This document shows positions 1 to 6,623 of a stretch of DNA of 9,257 nucleotides, piece by piece; the stretch's first letter is position 1, and every line of letters begins with the position of its first letter. The notes under the pieces were generated by a model, which was given only the letters and a program-made list of their open reading frames with translations, had not been told where the DNA came from and did no database searches. A program made the translations under genes and the position numbers. The DNA lies in NCBI GenBank assembly GCA_910583815.1, contig CAJTZB010000097.1, positions 1-9,257 on the forward strand, in the 5' to 3' direction. Source of the DNA: an uncultured Lachnospiraceae bacterium. GTDB taxonomy: Bacteria > Bacillota > Clostridia > Lachnospirales > Lachnospiraceae.

Positions 1-1943
1 TTGAAAGCGGGATTTATATGCCGATGCTGTACAAATCAGAGGAGATAGCAATTGGAAAGACGATACAGGTTTCAATCGGAAGCAATAAAATAAGCTATAT
101 CGTATGTGGATTTTTTAACAGTATTATGGCAGGTTCGCACAACTGTGCCATGTCTGAGATAATTCTGACAGAGGACAAATATAATGAGCTGCAGGAACTG
201 GGCTATGCGCCAAAGTCCGTGCTTTGTTCTGTCAGATTAAGCAGCAAGGAGGAAAGTGAGAGCTATGAAACAATGTTAAAAGGCGAAGTGTCATCTCACT
301 ATCCTGCGGTACGTGCAGTAAGCAATTCCTATGCGCTTGTAGAGAAGTCACGTTATATTTCGCAGATGATCTGTTCCGGCATTGTCAGCGCAATGGCTTT
401 TCTGATACTTCTGATTGCGCTTGTCGTGATAGCTTCTGACATAGTCAACTATATTGGGGAAAATATGAAAAATCTTGGTGCGCTCAAGGCGGTCGGATAT
501 ACGAGCAATCAGCTGATTGGTGCGCTTTTGCTGCAGTTTCTGGGGATTTCGCTATCTGTAGCAGTGGCAGGCAGCTGCATTTCCTATGCCTGTTTTCCGG
601 CAGTCAACCAGATGATGATTTCACAGACGGGCATACCATATGCGATTCATTTTCTGCCGGTTCCGTTTCTGCTGACACTTATGATTTTAGGCGGGGCAGT
701 GGCGCTTGCCGTTGTTTTATTTTCACGCAGAATAAAAAAAGTGGAGCCGATTGTTGCGCTCAGACAAGGAATCCGGACGCACAGTTTTAAGCGTAATTAT
801 GTTCCGCTGGAAAATACAAAGGTTTCACTGCATGCTGCGCTTGCCTTAAAAACAACACTTTCAGGTAAGAAGCACAATGTGGTCATCTGCATTACAATGC
901 TTGTGCTTTCCCTTGTTGTAGTATTTTCCGGGGTCATGATAAGAAATATGATTTTGGATATGACACCGTTTTTAAACCTGATTGTAGGAGAGACAGCAGA
1001 CTGCTGCATCAATGTCAAAGCAGAGGCAGAAGAAGAGTTTTTACAGGCGATGCATGCAGATGGGCGGGTGGAAAAGGTATATCTTTACAATTCAATAGAA
1101 GTGCAGCATGTGGGAGGAGTCGGGCTGATGATGACAATGACGGAAGACTTTTCCGATGTAAACAATCCGAGCGTTGTTTTTTTAGGAAGAACCCCAAAGT
1201 ATGACAATGAAATTGCCATAGCTGCTAAATATGCAAAAGAACAAGGGCTTGGGCTTGGAGATGAGATTACGATAGCAGAAAGCGGAAAAGAAGCAAAGTA
1301 TATTATCTCCGGCTTCACGCAGATAACAAATAACCTAGGCAAAGACTGCCTGTTTACAAGGTCCGGATATGAGCGCCTTGGCAGTCTGCAGAATGCAAGT
1401 TATTATCTGGACCTTTCTGATGGGGAGGACATAGAGGCGTTTCGTGTGGAGATAGAGGAACGGTTTGGAAATAAAGTAAATGCAACCATCAATATAGCCG
1501 CAACTATCGAAGGGGCAGCTTCGGTCTATGTTTCTCTTATGGTGATGATTGTAGTCGCTGTTTTTGTATTGAGTGTCATTGTGATTGCTTTTGTGCTGTA
1601 CCTGCTGGTACGGACCATGCTTGGCAATAAGAAGCAGGAGTATGGCATTTTAAAGGCACTTGGTTTTACAACAGGGCAGCTGATGCTGCAGACAGCGCTT
1701 TCCTTTTTGCCGATGATGATAATTTCCACCGTGTTTGGCATAGCAGTATCCTGTATGGTTATCAATCCGCTGATTGCATTGTTTATAAGCAGCATTGGAA
1801 TTGTAAAGTGCACATTTATCGTGCCTGTTCCTATAATAGCAGCTGTGGGTGCAGGGTTAGTGTTTCTTGCCTTTGTGATTGCATGCATAATGTCTTTTAA
1901 AATTAAGCATATTGCCCCAAGGACATTGCTGGCAGGGGAATAA
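1..1943 (+). CDS. FtsX-like ABC transporter permease, 3' part (5' end outside window)
   Basis: Membrane subunit of an ABC exporter or mechanotransmission-type transporter with duplicated FtsX domains. The frame is open from base 3, so the true start lies to the left; the ATG at 18 is internal. Numbering from that ATG, hydrophobic segments lie near residues 118-140, 165-195, 213-236, 286-308, 504-531, 563-590 and 605-628. The FtsX signature occurs twice, NLGALKAVGYTSNQL (152-166) and EYGILKALGFTTGQL (541-555), which shows the internal duplication. The stretch 310-500 is the extracytoplasmic domain between the two repeats, and residues 1-115 are the end of the first one. Family members of this build usually have about 750-850 residues, so roughly the first TM and part of the first extracellular domain are missing. 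The ATPase partner and the substrate cannot be seen. The family is clear; the substrate is unknown. Confidence 0.9.
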   Translation, partial: ESGIYMPMLYKSEEIAIGKTIQVSIGSNKISYIVCGFFNSIMAGSHNCAMSEIILTEDKYNELQELGYAPKSVLCSVRLSSKEESESYETMLKGEVSSHYPAVRAVSNSYALVEKSRYISQMICSGIVSAMAFLILLIALVVIASDIVNYIGENMKNLGALKAVGYTSNQLIGALLLQFLGISLSVAVAGSCISYACFPAVNQMMISQTGIPYAIHFLPVPFLLTLMILGGAVALAVVLFSRRIKKVEPIVALRQGIRTHSFKRNYVPLENTKVSLHAALALKTTLSGKKHNVVICITMLVLSLVVVFSGVMIRNMILDMTPFLNLIVGETADCCINVKAEAEEEFLQAMHADGRVEKVYLYNSIEVQHVGGVGLMMTMTEDFSDVNNPSVVFLGRTPKYDNEIAIAAKYAKEQGLGLGDEITIAESGKEAKYIISGFTQITNNLGKDCLFTRSGYERLGSLQNASYYLDLSDGEDIEAFRVEIEERFGNKVNATINIAATIEGAASVYVSLMVMIVVAVFVLSVIVIAFVLYLLVRTMLGNKKQEYGILKALGFTTGQLMLQTALSFLPMMIISTVFGIAVSCMVINPLIALFISSIGIVKCTFIVPVPIIAAVGAGLVFLAFVIACIMSFKIKHIAPRTLLAGE

Positions 1944-1991
1944 GAGTTTCTGATGGATATTGCAGTTCGTGAAGAATTAAAGACATTTGGG

Positions 1992-2069
1992 GACACCCCT
2001 GATACATTGTACTGTTTTTGCAAATAAGCCGGCAGGAAATACAGCTGTATCAGGGGTGTCTTTATAATA
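1992..2069. terminator. Long hairpin between two converging genes, probable bidirectional terminator
   Basis: A perfect 15-bp inverted repeat (1992-2006 with 2046-2060, starting GACACCCCTGATAC) lies between the permease stop at 1943 and the stop of the minus-strand gene at 2075. The stem can be extended by CTGT/ACAG (2012-2015 with 2041-2044) across a small bulge. The 3' flank is CTTTATAAT on plus and a T-rich but interrupted stretch on minus, so the U-tracts are weak. The stem is stable and well placed for both genes. The remaining bases 1944-1991 hold nothing I can identify. Confidence 0.65.
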
Positions 2070-2074
2070 TGGCT

Positions 2075-2674
2075 TTACAGTGCATTTTCCAGCACAATCT
2101 TAATGTTGTGTATGCTTCTTGTCAGCATTTCATAGTGCTGTGCCATCTTGGCATCTGCAGGGTCATACTGCACATCGCTGACATAGACCATAATATAATT
2201 TGTAGTGTTAGTGGAGAACAGATATTTATAGGCATAAGCATGATCGTGTTCTGCATCAAGTTCTGCTTCTGTCATAGGAGTGTTTCCATAAGTTCCGATA
2301 TAGAACAGGGCTCCGCCATCAGACCATTCCCCTTCCTGCCCATGAATTTTGTTGTCATAGAAGGTATACAGATAGCCTCCATCCATTTCCCCCATTTCTA
2401 CGCTGTAATTTCCTTCCCATTCTTCCGGAAGAAGCAGTGTCAGGCCAATTTCCTCCAAAGAGACGCTTTCCTGCAAGACAGCAGCTTCTTTGGCGAATAC
2501 GGTGGCACCTGCCGCAAAACTGCCAAGCATCAGAACAATAGTGGCGGCACAAGCCATAAGGCGGTAAAAGATGTTCCTGCGGTGCCTTAAGCTGTAATCG
2601 GGGAGGCTTTCTGCCTGTTGTATAAGACGGCTATCTATATTTCCAATCCTGTCTGCTAATTTTCTGCTGTTCAT
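2075..2674 (-). CDS. Single-pass membrane protein, putative anti-sigma factor of the upstream ECF sigma gene
   Basis: A 199-residue protein with a short charged cytoplasmic N-terminus (1-36, including the segment GNIDSRLIQQAE), one membrane segment at about 38-61 and an extracytoplasmic domain of about 135 residues. The outer domain begins with EEIGLTLLLPEEWEGNY and is rich in aromatic and acidic residues. Its start ATG overlaps the stop of the sigma gene (ATGA), with GAGGG 9 nt upstream, so translation is coupled. Position, topology and coupling suggest an anti-sigma factor that holds the sigma factor at the membrane until a signal arrives. The zinc anti-sigma motif (HxxxCxxC) is absent and I recognise no named anti-sigma domain, so this is inferred from context. 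It could instead be a lipid- or wall-sensing accessory protein of the same operon. Confidence 0.65.
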   Translation of the reverse strand: MNSRKLADRIGNIDSRLIQQAESLPDYSLRHRRNIFYRLMACAATIVLMLGSFAAGATVFAKEAAVLQESVSLEEIGLTLLLPEEWEGNYSVEMGEMDGGYLYTFYDNKIHGQEGEWSDGGALFYIGTYGNTPMTEAELDAEHDHAYAYKYLFSTNTTNYIMVYVSDVQYDPADAKMAQHYEMLTRSIHNIKIVLENAL

Positions 2675-3249
2675 ACTTCAATGCCCTCGCTTTCTAAATG
2701 TGCTTTTAATTTCCCACGCATACGGAACAGCATGGATTTTACTTTGTTTTTACTGAAACCGGTCTGCCTGCAGATTTCCTCTATGGAATCGAAATACCAG
2801 TAGCGCCGGATGAATATATTCCGTTTTTCTTCCTCTTGTTCCCAGAGGAACTCGCTGATGGCAAGCTCAATCTGCTGGCCGGCCAGTTCCGAATCGATGG
2901 AATCCCTGCCGGATACGCATTCTCCAAGTTCTTCCAAGGAACGTACTGCCTCTGCATTCCGTTTTGCCGCAGTCAGATAATCAAATTTTGTCAATGCAAG
3001 GTTTCTTGTAACCCGGCTGACATAAGAAGAAAACTTATTTGGCCGTTTTGGAGGAATGGCATTCCACACTGCGAAGTATGTGTCATTGATGCATTCTTCG
3101 CAGTCCTGTAAACTGGACAAAATGTGGTTTGCAACATACCGGCACAGTCTGCCGTATTTGGAGTCGGTTTCGCTGATGGCAGATTCGTCCCGGTTCCAAT
3201 ACAATTCTATAATTTCTTCATCGTTTTTAAGACTCGTAAAAATCACCAT
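2671..3249 (-). CDS. ECF-type (sigma-70 family) RNA polymerase sigma factor
   Basis: A 192-residue alternative sigma factor that directs RNA polymerase to a small regulon. Region 2 spans about residues 28-100: the helix around DCEECINDTYFAVWNAIPP matches the core-binding region 2.2, followed by FSSYVSRVTRNLALTKFDYL for -10 recognition. Region 4 spans about 138-186, with a helix-turn-helix EEICRQTGFSKNKVKSMLFR (157-176) for -35 binding. There is no region 1.1 or region 3, and the length is normal for ECF factors. The start is uncertain: the best ribosome binding site (AGAAAGG, 3257-3251) lies only one base before ATG 3249, so GTG at 3246 may be used. It is first in a two-gene operon with the membrane protein below and is probably autoregulated, as is common for such pairs, though the visible promoter looks SigA-type. 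Confidence 0.88.
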   Translation of the reverse strand: MVIFTSLKNDEEIIELYWNRDESAISETDSKYGRLCRYVANHILSSLQDCEECINDTYFAVWNAIPPKRPNKFSSYVSRVTRNLALTKFDYLTAAKRNAEAVRSLEELGECVSGRDSIDSELAGQQIELAISEFLWEQEEEKRNIFIRRYWYFDSIEEICRQTGFSKNKVKSMLFRMRGKLKAHLESEGIEV

Positions 3250-3251
3250 AC

Positions 3252-3285
3252 CTTTCTGTTGAAAGCAGTTCCGGAATTGCCTTTC
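3252..3285 (-). promoter_or_regulatory. Two mutually exclusive hairpins over the ribosome binding site of the sigma gene
   Basis: Read on the minus strand, GAAAG (3285-3281) can pair with CTTTC (3265-3261) in a stem of about 12 bp around a TTCCGGAA centre, with one bulge and one G-U pair. The same CTTTC can instead pair with GAAAG (3256-3252), loop AACA, which would bury the ribosome binding site. The two folds share one arm and cannot coexist. Whether this is used in the cell is unknown. Confidence 0.35.
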
Positions 3286-3331
3286 GCTATATAAGTAGGT
3301 TTTTGGCTAAAGCAGGTTGCACAAAATATCT

Positions 3332-3372
3332 GCTGAAATTAAAAAATTATGGCTGTTTTGCAGGATTTCAGC
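3332..3372 (-). promoter_or_regulatory. Hairpin at the very 5' end of the sigma-operon leader
   Basis: GCTGAAAT (3332-3339) and ATTTCAGC (3365-3372) form an 8-bp stem with a 25-nt loop. The expected transcription start is near 3374, so on the minus strand this stem would sit at the extreme 5' end of the mRNA, a position that often protects against 5' decay. On the plus strand it is followed by TTTTATT, but no plus-strand gene lies before it, so a terminator role is unlikely. Confidence 0.4.
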
Positions 3373-3380
3373 TTTTATTG

Positions 3381-3409
3381 ATATTATAGCGCTGGTATGC
3401 AGATGTCAA
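3381..3409 (-). promoter_or_regulatory. SigA-type promoter for the ECF sigma / anti-sigma operon
   Basis: On the minus strand a perfect -35 TTGACA (3409-3404) is followed after 17 nt by TAATAT (3386-3381), or after 15 nt by a perfect TATAAT (3388-3383). Either register gives a good housekeeping promoter. The start would be near 3374, giving a leader of about 125 nt to the sigma gene. No typical ECF promoter (AAC-N16-17-CGT) was seen here, so basal expression by the main sigma factor is likely. Confidence 0.7.
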
Positions 3410-3420
3410 TACAGCCGATC

Positions 3421-3468
3421 AAGGGACTTCCTTCCCTGTCCTTGACCCATATATGTTTTGAAGTCCTT
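3421..3468. repeat. Imperfect inverted repeat between divergent promoters, possible operator
   Basis: AAGGGACTTC (3421-3430) and GAAGTCCTT (3460-3468) are inverted copies, 9 bp with one bulged G, separated by 29 nt. They lie between the minus-strand SigA promoter (ends 3409) and the plus-strand SigD promoter (begins 3471). A repeat in this position could bind a regulator or fold in RNA. No other copy was noticed in the window. The role is unproven. Confidence 0.3.
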
Positions 3469-3470
3469 CT

Positions 3471-3497
3471 TAAATTTATATGCCAACAAGCCGATAT
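3471..3497 (+). promoter_or_regulatory. Flagellar sigma-28 (SigD/FliA) promoter of the FlxA-like gene
   Basis: TAAA (3471-3474), then 15 nt, then GCCGATAT (3490-3497). This is an exact match to the Gram-positive SigD consensus TAAA-N15-GCCGATAT. Transcription would begin near 3504, about 58 nt before the ATG at 3562. E. coli flxA is known to depend on FliA (sigma-28), which agrees with the product. No competing SigA promoter with good spacing was seen between 3421 and 3555. Confidence 0.8.
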
Positions 3498-3561
3498 ATA
3501 AAAAGAGCAGCATAGGGGCGGCGAGGCTGAAAATCGAAAAATTTCAGTCAGGGAGTTGCGC

Positions 3562-4290
3562 ATGTCAGATTTTGAAAGGAGCGTGGCGATAAAGATGCGG
3601 ATTGGAATGAATCAGGGGACAGCAGGCAGCGCACATGCAAAACAGGCAATGCCAACAGAGGATGCTCTTACCAGAAGTTTAAAAAAACAGATAGCTCGTC
3701 TGCAAGAGAACCTGCAGAAACTTTCGGAAAACAGTGACCTTAGCATGGAAGAAAAAATGAAGCGGCGGCAGGAGCTGATGAGGCAGATTGCCGATTTGAA
3801 TAACCAGCTGCGGATGCATGAACTGGAGCTGCAGAGGGAAAAACAGAACAGAAATGCAGAAAAGCAGGAAGAGCAGGCTTCCGTAAAGAAGGCAGAAAAT
3901 AGCCCAGAAACAGCTTTAGGAAATGGGAAAAAGCAGGGGACCGGGCTTTCACAGGCAAGCATGCAGGCAATGATTTCGGCAGAAAATACATTTGACCAGG
4001 CAAAGGTGCACGGCAGTGTTGTAAGGCAGATTGAAGCCAGAAAGAAAGTACTTGCATCTGAAATCAGCCAGGATTCTAAAGGAAACACCGAAGCAAAGCA
4101 GCAGGAGCTTTCTGAACTGGAGCAGGCCGGAAGGGCGGCAGAAGAAAAGAAGGCTAAGCTGCTTGGAAAGGCAGGAAGAGTACAAAAGGAAGCAAAGGAC
4201 AAGGAAGAAGGAAGGATGGACGAGGACGAAGAGGCAAAAAAGAAGGAAGACGAAAAGAAACAGCTGACATCTGTAGATGTGCGTATTTAA
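3562..4290 (+). CDS. FlxA-like coiled-coil protein
   Basis: A 242-residue, very hydrophilic protein. Residues 36-95 (LTRSLKKQIARLQENLQKLS, then MEEKMKRRQELMRQIADLNNQ) have the two-helix coiled-coil pattern of FlxA-like family proteins, which are small flagellum-regulon proteins of unknown role. A glutamine- and lysine-rich linker follows, then a second helical part at about 130-205, and an acidic/basic tail (207-234, mostly Glu, Asp, Lys). There is no signal peptide, membrane segment or cysteine, so it is probably cytoplasmic unless exported by the flagellar system. The ATG at 3562 is chosen because GGGAG lies 6 nt before it; the TTG at 3556 touches that site. ATG 3595 is an alternative, since AAAGGAG lies 13 nt upstream and relatives seem to begin near MRIG. 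The gene stands alone behind a SigD promoter. Family assignment is good, function unknown. Confidence 0.78.
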   Translation: MSDFERSVAIKMRIGMNQGTAGSAHAKQAMPTEDALTRSLKKQIARLQENLQKLSENSDLSMEEKMKRRQELMRQIADLNNQLRMHELELQREKQNRNAEKQEEQASVKKAENSPETALGNGKKQGTGLSQASMQAMISAENTFDQAKVHGSVVRQIEARKKVLASEISQDSKGNTEAKQQELSELEQAGRAAEEKKAKLLGKAGRVQKEAKDKEEGRMDEDEEAKKKEDEKKQLTSVDVRI

Positions 4291-4317
4291 AAATAATCTT
4301 TAAATAAAAGTGTGACA

Positions 4318-4345
4318 TTCAGTTTTGCCATAAATCTGCCGATAC
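4318..4345 (+). promoter_or_regulatory. Possible second SigD-type promoter, ahead of the 419-residue protein gene
   Basis: GCCGATAC (4338-4345) matches seven of eight bases of the SigD -10 element. The -35 is weak: TTCA at 4318-4321 (16-nt spacer) shares only two bases with TAAA. Transcription would start near 4352, just before the hairpin at 4361. The second copy of this rare motif in front of the second gene of the block makes chance less likely, but the weak -35 keeps this tentative. Confidence 0.45.
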
Positions 4346-4360
4346 ATATAGTGCAGCTAA

Positions 4361-4420
4361 GGACAGCGTTATAGGTTCATGGAAGAATTCCACAGAAGCT
4401 ATAACACTGTCCTTTATTTT
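4361..4420 (+). terminator. Rho-independent terminator after the FlxA-like gene, or an attenuator for the next gene
   Basis: GGACAGCGTTATAG (4361-4374) pairs with CTATAACACTGTCC (4399-4412) with one C-A mismatch. An inner stem TGGAA/TTCCA (4380-4384 with 4388-4392) fits within the loop. TTTATTTT (4413-4420) follows directly. It lies 70 nt after the FlxA-like stop, so it would end that transcript. It also lies just after the possible SigD start near 4352, so it could equally act inside the leader of the next gene. Confidence 0.7.
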
Positions 4421-4428
4421 ATGATGAA

Positions 4429-4457
4429 CGCCACTTGGTCCTATAGGGAGAGTGGCG
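4429..4457 (+). promoter_or_regulatory. Hairpin in the leader of the 419-residue protein gene
   Basis: CGCCACT (4429-4435) pairs with AGTGGCG (4451-4457), and inside it TCCT/GGGA can add a short stem around ATA. It ends 27 nt before the ribosome binding site AAAGGAG (4485-4491). The GTG at 4452 lies in its 3' arm and has no proper ribosome binding site, which supports the ATG at 4497 as the start. The function is unknown. Confidence 0.4.
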
Positions 4458-4496
4458 CGTCCTGGACTGACAGAAGGGACGCAGAAAGGAGTGTTT

Positions 4497-5756
4497 ATGG
4501 CAGTAGGGGTAGTACGCGCCACATATGGGACAGGGTATGCCTATCAGGGTACGCCGCAGCCTGCCTCAGAAGAAGGTGGTGCAGAGTTTTCGACCAGGCA
4601 GGAGATGGAGGAAACGGATGCAGGAGAGGTGCTTGGAATTACAACGCTTCCGGATGAAGGCGGAGAGTCCTATGGGATGACGGCGCAGTATGCAGAGGGC
4701 TCGACGAGAGAGGACCCTATCGTGAAGGTGATTTCCAATTATGGCGGCAAAACAGAGACATATTATGTACATGTAAAGGAAGTAGACCCTGAATCGGCAA
4801 CACAGCTTGAGATGTTTGCGCTTTTAAGCTATGCAGATGATCAGGGGTTTACGGATGCAGGAACCTTTGGCTCTTACCACTATCTGAAGCTTTATGCAGA
4901 AAATGCAGAGGAGAACGGATATGCCATAGGAATGTCTGGCTATGGGAATTTCATGTGGAAAAAGCAGGACTGGAGTGCAGCCGTTAAGAAGATAAAAGGA
5001 GATTATGCAGAAGCGAGACTCTATGGACAGGTAAAAAAATGCGAGAGCCTGATAAGGGCAATGGAAGCAGTGACAAACAGGCATTCTGCTGCTGCCAATG
5101 CAGCAGAAGAAGACATAAAAACAAAAAGCGCAGCAGAAGAGAGAGAAGAGAGAATTGCGTTTTTAAGCTCCTATATTGAAGAGCAGCTGGAAAAGTGGAA
5201 GAAGGGGGAAACGAAAGAGCTGTCGTTTCAGATAGGGGCGCGTCTGTTTACAGAAAAAGAATGGGATGCGCTGCTGGAAAAGTTTGATGCAGTCATGGAT
5301 ACAATAAGGGAATCCATGAGGCAGGAATTAGAACGCAGAAAAGCAGAAGAACAGCGTGAAAAGGAACGTAAAGAAGAGGAAGCTGCCAAAGAGGCAAATG
5401 AGCACCTGCTCACAGAAAGCAGCCTTTTGCTGGCAGAAAAGACGCTCTGTACAGGCCCTTCTCTTAGTCTGGATCAGCCGGGTCGTTCTTATATTGTCTG
5501 CTACACGGAGGACGGAATTGTATGCAGAAGGACAGACCGCCTTGGGAGTGAAGAATGGTCCATCTCCTTTGGGGACAAAGAACAGCATAAAAAAGTTCTG
5601 GATTTTTTAAAACGTTTTTCAGAAAGCGAGAACCTTGTGTTTGCCTCTCAGGAAGAATTTTGGAAAGCTTTCTTGCAGGATGAAATTGATATGGATGCTT
5701 TTCCGTATACAGATGTGGCAGAGGCGCGGTGGGAGCAGCATAGGAAACAGATTTAA
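4497..5756 (+). CDS. Uncharacterised 419-residue protein with coiled-coil centre, Lachnospiraceae-type
   Basis: No function is recognised. The start is ATG 4497, with AAAGGAG 5 nt upstream. Three parts can be seen. Residues 58-190 form a globular domain (YGMTAQYAEGSTREDPIVKV, then LEMFALLSYADDQG, GTFGSYHYLKLYAENAEENG and a W159-centred segment). Residues 200-305 are mostly charged helix and likely coiled coil, interrupted by FQIGARLFTEKEWDALLEKF (244-263). Residues 325-402 form a compact C-terminal domain (SYIVCYTEDGIVCRR, EEWSISFGDKEQ, EEFWKAFLQDEIDMDAF). From memory these motifs recur in unnamed Lachnospiraceae proteins, often in several paralogues per genome; I cannot check this here. There is no signal peptide or membrane segment. 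It follows the FlxA-like gene and a SigD-like -10 box, so a motility-linked role is possible but inferred. Confidence 0.7.
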   Translation: MAVGVVRATYGTGYAYQGTPQPASEEGGAEFSTRQEMEETDAGEVLGITTLPDEGGESYGMTAQYAEGSTREDPIVKVISNYGGKTETYYVHVKEVDPESATQLEMFALLSYADDQGFTDAGTFGSYHYLKLYAENAEENGYAIGMSGYGNFMWKKQDWSAAVKKIKGDYAEARLYGQVKKCESLIRAMEAVTNRHSAAANAAEEDIKTKSAAEEREERIAFLSSYIEEQLEKWKKGETKELSFQIGARLFTEKEWDALLEKFDAVMDTIRESMRQELERRKAEEQREKERKEEEAAKEANEHLLTESSLLLAEKTLCTGPSLSLDQPGRSYIVCYTEDGIVCRRTDRLGSEEWSISFGDKEQHKKVLDFLKRFSESENLVFASQEEFWKAFLQDEIDMDAFPYTDVAEARWEQHRKQI

Positions 5757-5790
5757 GACGTTTGGGCCAGTTTCTTATCGCTTACAAAGA

Positions 5791-5837
5791 GCTGCAGGCA
5801 GCAAAAAAACGAGTTGCCTGCAGCCATATTATTTTTT
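5791..5837. terminator. Shared hairpin terminator between converging genes
   Basis: GCTGCAGGCA (5791-5800) pairs exactly with TGCCTGCAGC (5815-5824), and G-U and C-G pairs extend it to 12 bp around an A-rich loop. On plus, a T6 run follows 7 nt later (5832-5837). On minus, TCTTTGT follows directly. It sits between the plus-strand stop at 5756 and the minus-strand stop at 5829 and likely serves both genes. Confidence 0.75.
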
Positions 5838-6569
5838 GGCAGATGATTTTACCAACAGCATCATAGGACGGCGCAGTTCGTGCTCCATTCCGGGAGCATT
5901 CATCATTTCTTTAGGCGGCCTTGCTTCTTCTGCTGCTTCAAGATGAAACCCATTGTTTAATAATCCCATCAGTATCTGCGTCAGTGTATGATGCTGTTTT
6001 GCTACATCATATCCTAAAAAATGAGTCTTTCTTTCGCCTGCCAAAAAGTAGTTGTCTACCGGCCAATACTTTGGAGTGCCGTCTTCTGAGTAAATCCAGT
6101 CTTGTCCTACGCCGGCGGTGAAAACAGGGTGTTCTATATTGAAAAGAAATATTCCGTTTGGTTTTAAGGTTTGATATACTTTTTGAAATATCTGCTCTAT
6201 ATTTTCAATGTAGTGCAGGGCCAGATTTGAGATTACACAATCCCACATATTCTCCGGATACTCATATTCTTCTATTCCGCATACACGATACTTAATTTTA
6301 CTTTCTTTATTGCGCTTCTTTGCTTCCTCAATCATTTTTCTGCTTAAGTCAATTCCCAGCACTTTATCTGCGCCCTGTTCCGCCGAAAACTTACAATGCC
6401 ATCCATATCCGCATCCTAAATCAAGGACATGTTTTCCATGCAGGGGCGGAAACAATGGCTTTAGCTGGTGCCATTCCCCTGCGGCGGCTAATCCCTTGGT
6501 GCTGCGTTCCATTTTGGCATATTCATCAAAAAACAGGGTGTTATCATATTCATTATTCAAAACCAACAT
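5829..6569 (-). CDS. Class I SAM-dependent methyltransferase
   Basis: A soluble methyltransferase of 246 residues from ATG 6569, with the seven-strand Rossmann fold. Motif I is VLDLGCGYGWH (48-58), which binds S-adenosylmethionine. The acidic residue after strand 2 is in GIDLS (72-76), and motif IV is WDCVISNLALHYI (109-121). LKPNGIFLFNIEHPVF (136-150) precedes the substrate region. The substrate cannot be read from the sequence; relatives are annotated only as UbiE/Methyltransf_11-type enzymes. The start is uncertain. An in-frame ATG at 6611 lies only about 6 nt from the predicted transcription start and has no ribosome binding site. A strong GGAGG lies one base before ATG 6569, so TTG 6566 or TTG 6560 (10-nt spacing, giving MNNEYDN) may be the true start. 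It is a single-gene unit, divergent from the yqeG operon. Confidence 0.85.
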   Translation of the reverse strand: MLVLNNEYDNTLFFDEYAKMERSTKGLAAAGEWHQLKPLFPPLHGKHVLDLGCGYGWHCKFSAEQGADKVLGIDLSRKMIEEAKKRNKESKIKYRVCGIEEYEYPENMWDCVISNLALHYIENIEQIFQKVYQTLKPNGIFLFNIEHPVFTAGVGQDWIYSEDGTPKYWPVDNYFLAGERKTHFLGYDVAKQHHTLTQILMGLLNNGFHLEAAEEARPPKEMMNAPGMEHELRRPMMLLVKSSAKK

Positions 6570-6623
6570 ACCTCCGATTCTGTTTGCTGTACTGCCTTTT
6601 GCTGATGTCATTCATATATCGTT

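Noticed and set aside
2018..2590. 190-codon open frame on the plus strand
   Set aside because: Antisense to the membrane protein gene and starts inside the terminator hairpin; composition is not that of a real protein.
3612..4202. 196-codon open frame on the minus strand
   Set aside because: Antisense to the FlxA-like gene. It is rich in Ser, Phe and Cys because it is the complement of Lys/Glu codons; no ribosome binding site and no family pattern.
4441..4452. CTATAGGGAGA matches the 3' end of the T7 phage promoter
   Set aside because: The upstream half of the T7 promoter is absent and no phage gene is nearby. The bases are explained by the hairpin at 4429-4457.
4452..4496. GTG 4452 as an earlier start of the 419-residue protein
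   Set aside because: It lies inside a hairpin arm without a ribosome binding site, whereas ATG 4497 has AAAGGAG at good spacing.
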